Assembly (NCBI GenBank): GCA_013397795.1
Contig: VZTJ01000112.1
Coordinates: forward strand, 590,910-654,909
Direction of reading: 5' to 3'
DNA length: 64,000 bases
Source of the DNA: Orthonyx spaldingii
Taxonomy: Eukaryota; Chordata; Aves; Passeriformes; Orthonychidae
Shown here: positions 58,900 to 64,000 of the stretch, piece by piece
Layout of the letters: each line of letters opens with the position of its first letter
Numbering within the stretch: position 1 is the stretch's first letter
Translations under genes and position numbers: made by a program
Notes under the pieces: generated by a model
Told to the model about the DNA's origin: nothing
Database searches by the model: none
The model's input: only the letters and a program-made list of their open reading frames with translations

Positions 58900-59250
58900 A
58901 AATCATGACATTTCAAGGACAATAAAGTTGGCTGGCTCGTGGCCACTGGCCATATGAACAGAAAACAAAAAAACGGATTGTCAGCTGGTTATTCATACTG
59001 CATTACAAAACAAGTCTCCCAACAGGCAAACACTCTTTATTGCTTGTGTTTTTGCTCCAAAAATATATTTTTTAATTAAAAAAAAAAAGTTCTCGCAGCA
59101 TTCATCTTACAAATGTTAACCCCTTAAAAGACAATTCTGACATGCTTTGCCGCTGGCTTTTCCACTTTATAAATGTTCTACAGACAAGGAGAAAATCAGA
59201 AGGAAAAATTTATTTCTCACATGGCATAAGTGTCTGTTTCTTTATGGCAG
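58900..59250. promoter_or_regulatory. Candidate AT-rich element
   Basis: It contains GGTTATTCATACTGCATTAC, a TTTTTTAATTAAAAAA-type tract and TTACAAATGTTAACCCC with scattered retained CpGs. It may be regulatory or simply low-complexity AT DNA. Confidence 0.2.
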
Positions 59251-61150
59251 AAAAAAAAAAGAATCAAGGCATTCGAGACAGCTTTCATGCTATTAATCAT
59301 GTGGGATGCAATTAATCATGTAGGATTAATCTGTTCTGATTTTTGGGGCATCTGACTTGAAATCATCCCTGGAGAGTTGTTTTCCAGAGCAAACATATAG
59401 ACTCCACGAGTGTGTGCCAGGTGATGTCCACAGACCTGCAGCCAGGACTGAGGATGGTCCCAGTTTAGTGCTGGGCTGCAGAGTGGGGCTGGTGGCACCC
59501 GTGTGCCAGCTCAGGGAAGCACACCTACCATGGGCAGGGCATTGTTTTGGCTGTGAGTGTATAACTTTACCATGTACATCCCTTTACCATGACCTGTGGG
59601 GCCATGCAGGCTTCCCGAGGGCTGTGTTGTTCCTACAATTGTTACATATTGTGCACAAGCAGTGATTCCTGTCTCCTCCATGGCTGCTCTGAACACTGGC
59701 AGCCGCGATGCTGCTCCTCCCGTGCTTTCTGCAGGCCCTGCTGCTCCAAATTCAGCCAGGAGCTGGGAATGCCAAACCCTGAAGCACATCCTGCATGTTT
59801 CTGACACACTGCTGCTGCCATGCCTTTACTCTGTCTCTTTAATTGTCCCAGGAGGTTGTGCTGGAACAGCTGCAGGTGGTTTGCAGCAAGATGATCAGGA
59901 CTGCACCTTCTGCAGGTGGTGGGGGGAGCTGGCTTGGGGTGAGGAGTTGGGAGTATTGGCTTGGAACAAGTATGGCTGTGGGCTTTTCTGGGTTTTTGTT
60001 TGGGCTGGAGAAAGTGCAGGATGTGTCTGCACATCCTGGGCAATGGGATGAGCCATGTGAGGAGGGAAGGGATGGACATACGGTATGTGCTAGTGCTGTG
60101 TTTTCTGACTTCTTGCTAAGAGCTGCAATAGTATGTAAGGAAAGGAAGGGCAAATCACTGGTTAAGTCAAATCCCCTTGGCTGAAGGACAGGTCTTCACT
60201 GTGGGAGAGAATGATGCCCCTGTTTGGTCACAAAGCTCCCACAAAATTGCCCCCCTCCTGCTGGGTTTTGGGAGAGAAACTGAGTCAGGCTATTGTGGCC
60301 AGAGGTTTTCCCTTTCATTATTTAAGTAAATCTGCCCTGACCAAAACTGGGGGGAGAGGCTTGGTCAAAAAAACTTTTATAAGTGTTTTTTTGGGAATTG
60401 CTTGTTTGTTTGTAGAAATGGCACCAGGCTAGATCCTGAACTGATGCAAATAAATTCTTATTGCCTGTCAAGCCACAATATTTCTCTCATCCTCTGAGTC
60501 CTGAGTCAACTCCCTGCTCTTCTGTAGTAGCTCCTTCTTTCTGTGCCACTGGTTTCCACAAAACAGCCTTGTTTCTCCTGCTTCTCCCTCTCCTCCCAAG
60601 TTCTTGGGCATCTTTATTTGCAATGTGATTTGCTCAATCTTCATTTCAAGTTTTAATCCACTTTTGTCTCTCCCCTGGCTCTGCCTATATGTGTTGTTTC
60701 CCGTATTTACCTTGTTTGATTGCACATTCTGAGGGACAAAGCACAATGATGCCATTTTGTGGATAATTAAATCCTCCTGGTTGTGGTCCAGCCAGTGGGA
60801 CAACTCGTGCAGGAGGGTACAAACTGCCTGGATTTGCATGCAGAGCCTGTCATCTGCTGTGAATCATTTTGGGATGCTTTTGCATGAGCGAAGCTGTTTA
60901 AAAATAAATTGTATTGTATTAGACTAATGGAAGATAATAAATTCAGCTGGTCTTTTAGCTTAAAATTCATCAATGTCTGGAGCTGGAAGGGGGGAAGGAG
61001 CTGGAGGACATTGAGCCACCCGGCAATTAATGGCCAGGAGCTCGGCTCATGCCAGGCTGCTGTGATGCCCAGCAGTGTCACACTGCTCTGGCAGCATGAG
61101 GATAGCACAAGCACTAAACCCCTCTTAAAAAGGCAAAAACTACTACTACG

Positions 61151-61163
61151 AAAAAAAAAAAAA
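61151..61163. repeat. Poly-A run (13 A)
   Basis: Uninterrupted A run after TACTACTACG. Confidence 0.9.
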
Positions 61164-63861
61164 TCCCTCCTTCTTTTAAACATCCATTAACAAGATATCC
61201 TTTAATCAAAGTCTGCTCCAAGTGGCACTGAGCAAAGGGATTATTCCAAGATCAAAAACCTTTGAATTATTGAAGCCTTTCAACCCTGATGGCATTTGAT
61301 GTCCCCATGCTACAGCAGGGAGAGCCCTTTTTTTGGGGGGGTGTAATTTCCCCAAGATCAGAACGTGTCAGCTCTGCTCTGATTTTGACCAGCAGTGTGG
61401 GAGAAGGGTTGCAGACTCAAGCCCAAGGCTTGTGCAGATTGTCACTGGGCAGTTTTGGGGAGAATAGCACACAGAGTGCACTACCTGTCTCTGTGCTGCC
61501 TCGCTGGTGTGTGACAGGGCCTCTGGGACAGTGTCCCTTGCAGGGGGTGCCCTGCAGCCCCATCCTGGCTGTGGGGGTACTGCAGGGAATGAACTTGAAG
61601 TGGGGACAATTCGCATCCCCAGAAAGTGAATCGGTTGTGGCATCATCTTTGTGGTTATTTCTGTGCATCACCACCTGCTCTAAGCACCAGAGGCCCGCTC
61701 CCCCATCCCCTCATGCCCGTGTCTCCCAGCATATGCTCTCCCTGGTTTCCTGCTCTTGCACTGCTGCAGACAGACTGCGGCACCAGGTGGCTCCGGCACT
61801 GCTCCAGGACAGCGACCCCGTGCTGTGACAGCCCCCTGATGCCAAGCCCTGCCTGTGGCAGAGGGGCCTCTCTCCCACTAGGATCCAGTAGCTGTTCCCC
61901 TCAGCCCCCCCGTGTGGATGATGCCTTCTCATCCCAGTTGCATTGGAAATTTGGGGTGATTCGGGTGACATTGCAGAACAAGGTCTGATTGAAGCCTGAT
62001 GTAGGAGGAGAGGTGAGGGAAAGCAGTTTACCAGTAGAGCAAATAACTCACAGTGAATAATTCCTTCAACAAGCACAACTCCTAGTTTTGAATGTCTGCA
62101 AAGGGGCTGTGCTCTTCCTGAAATTGTTGGTACTCAGAATTAATGGAGTTTGCTTTTTTTCCCATTTGGTTTGGGGTGTGTGAGTGTGTTCTGTCTGTGC
62201 TTGGGCTGTGCTGGCCAACAGCAGCTCATACCAATTGTCACTCTGGTACCCTGCCAGAGTACCCTGGTGCTCTGCCTCTGCACAGCCATGACAAAGGTCC
62301 TGGAAATGTCCTAATTCCTTGAAAATATTGCAAAAGCAAAGATTTGTGTGGACAGGATTAATACTCACCTAACACAAAAAGCTCTGTAGGCAAACCTTGC
62401 TCACTGATAGAAGAGAGAGACAAAAGCCATCTAAGCAGGGCTCCTCATGTTTAAACTCTTATGAGTGTTTGAAAAAGTGCCCTGGATGCACTTTTCTAGT
62501 CATTTTTATTTTCTTATGTTTGACCCAATACAACTGTTAGTTTTCTTTCACATTTCCAGTGGCACTCCTCTGAGGAAGCCAAGAGTATAATTTATGGAAG
62601 GAAAGGGTACAGCAAATAGGTGCTTTGGCCTCTATAAAGTACTCCTGCCACTTAAGAAGCCACTTGATGAATGGAACCTTTGGTTGATGTCATTTGCTGG
62701 CTTTGTGAGCGGCTTCTCCCAAAGTCCTGCTTTGAGAAAAAACATATTTTAAAACGTGCGTGTATGATCTGGACTCTGCTGTTACAAGTGGTGAGGCTCA
62801 GGGTCCTGGAAACTCAGCTTCCTTATTGCTGGTAACAGATCAAGCAGCATTTTGAAAACTTTATTCCCTCACCCACCCAAAACACTGCATTTACAGCAGG
62901 AGATAAAGCTGTGAGAAAGTTGCAGGTACGAACACATCACGCTTTGAACCATTGTTGTCTTTCCTTGCATACAGACCACTGGCAGGGCTGATCTGGCTAA
63001 AGTTAACCCTGCCCATCAGTGCCCACCCTGCCCCAAATCCGGGTCCCAAAGGGGTGATTTGGCAGGGGCTTTTTCATCAGGGAGGTGTGATGGGAAGCAC
63101 CTCCTTGGGTATGTGGTCAGGGCTGACTACCCCAGGAAAATAAAATAACCTCAGTTTTTAGCCCCATTAGCAATAGCTCCAACCAGTACCCCTTTCCCAT
63201 GGCTGGGGATGGTCTGACACAGGAGGAACCTGTGCTGCCTATATGCTGCAGCTGTGAGAGCTGGAATTTGGAATTAGGGGTCTGGTCCCTCAGCATCCTG
63301 CTCCAAGCCTACCTCCTCCCGAACTGTCAGCTGTGCCCTGAGTTTTGCAGGGATTTCTTGCAGAGTCACTCCTGGTGACTGCTCTGTTGTAGACCACCTC
63401 CAGCAGCGGGGCTGCTCCTCCCCAGTGCCACAGGAGCATTCCCAGTGTGTATGCGGGGCACAGGAGCCACACCTGGTAACTCTGTACCTGCAGTGGGACT
63501 GCTGCCCTGGTAAATCACAGTGCTCAGGAGTTCACTAGATCAACTTTCTAGTCAGCCCAGGTCTTCTTTTTTTATTATCCAATTAACTGTAAAGTTAATA
63601 AGAAATTTTCTTTTATATGAAACTGAGCAAATTTTTTTTCTTTGCCTGGAGTAACATAAATAGACCTTTTCATATATAGCTTCAGTGTCCTGGGACTGAT
63701 TTGTAGATATATATTGCTGCTTAGAAAGGCTGTAATTTACAAGTGATTGTTTGGAGGACTTCAAATTACCACCACTCATATGTATGGATATATAAACAAA
63801 AATTGAAGCTTCTTGGGACATTCTACATAAACAATTTTCTTGGGAAGAAAAAGGATTCTCA

Positions 63862-63883
63862 ATAAAAATAATAATAATAATAA
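63862..63883. repeat. (ATA)n short repeat
   Basis: AATAAAAATAATAATAATAA-type tract with about five ATA units. Confidence 0.8.
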
Positions 63884-64000
63884 AGCCCAAGGATTTTTTA
63901 TATCTATGCCACTACATAAAGTAGGGGTAGATTACTTCAGTCCTTCATTTATATTTCAGCATTTTTGGACCATTTCCTCTAACATTTTATCTTTTTTTTT

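Larger units (their letters stand above)
52531..64000. other. Downstream intergenic DNA, no gene recognised
   Basis: I saw no exon with a recognisable protein product on either strand. In mammals RIC3 follows LMO1 in the same orientation; nothing here resembles its N-terminal exon, so it would lie beyond the window if synteny holds. Regulatory-looking AT-rich blocks occur at 54.8-55.6, 58.0 and 58.9-59.2 kb. The remainder is mixed unique DNA with short homopolymers. Confidence 0.7.

Noticed and set aside
61289..61828. 179-residue open frame on the plus strand
   Set aside because: Low-complexity Ser/Pro/Cys-rich translation with no family resemblance, no splice context and no supporting frame conservation visible.

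Overview
The window is vertebrate nuclear DNA with one recognisable gene, LMO1 (LIM domain only 1, rhombotin-1), on the plus strand. Three coding exons splice together without a break: 36587-36800, 47525-47650 and 52081-52186. They encode residues 10-156 of the usual 156-residue protein, plus two bases of codon 9. Both LIM zinc-binding domains are complete. I found no operons, prokaryotic signals, CRISPR arrays, tRNA/rRNA genes or intact transposons. The organism is most likely a bird or another sauropsid: the LMO1 protein appears almost identical to the mammalian one as I remember it, there are no primate- or rodent-type SINEs, and interspersed repeats are very sparse. This assignment is an inference.

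Layout. Positions 1-36586 lie upstream of the first coding exon seen here and are probably mostly LMO1 intron 1. The short first exon (about 25 coding bases ending in phase 1) was searched for by eye and not found. This stretch holds homopolymer runs, a GT microsatellite, a small CpG-richer patch near 7.1 kb, a G-rich quadruplex-like patch at 32.1 kb, and several AT-rich blocks dense in homeodomain, GATA, POU and MEIS-type motifs. Intron 2 (10.7 kb) and intron 3 (4.4 kb) carry more such blocks, two CpG-dense patches, a 16-bp perfect palindrome and a near-consensus CTCF core. The 3' UTR is about 0.34 kb and ends at an ATTAAA signal.

From 52.53 kb to the end no further gene was recognised. Several blocks there (about 54.8-55.6, 58.0 and 58.9-59.2 kb) look like regulatory non-coding DNA.

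Functionally, LMO1 is a nuclear LIM-only adaptor that bridges LDB1 to bHLH/GATA-type complexes. In many vertebrates it sits in regulatory-rich DNA and is expressed in the nervous system. The candidate regulatory blocks fit that picture, but each is a visual call from motif content. Cross-species alignment would decide them. I saw no sign of a novel multi-gene system; the most interesting content is candidate cis-regulatory architecture.
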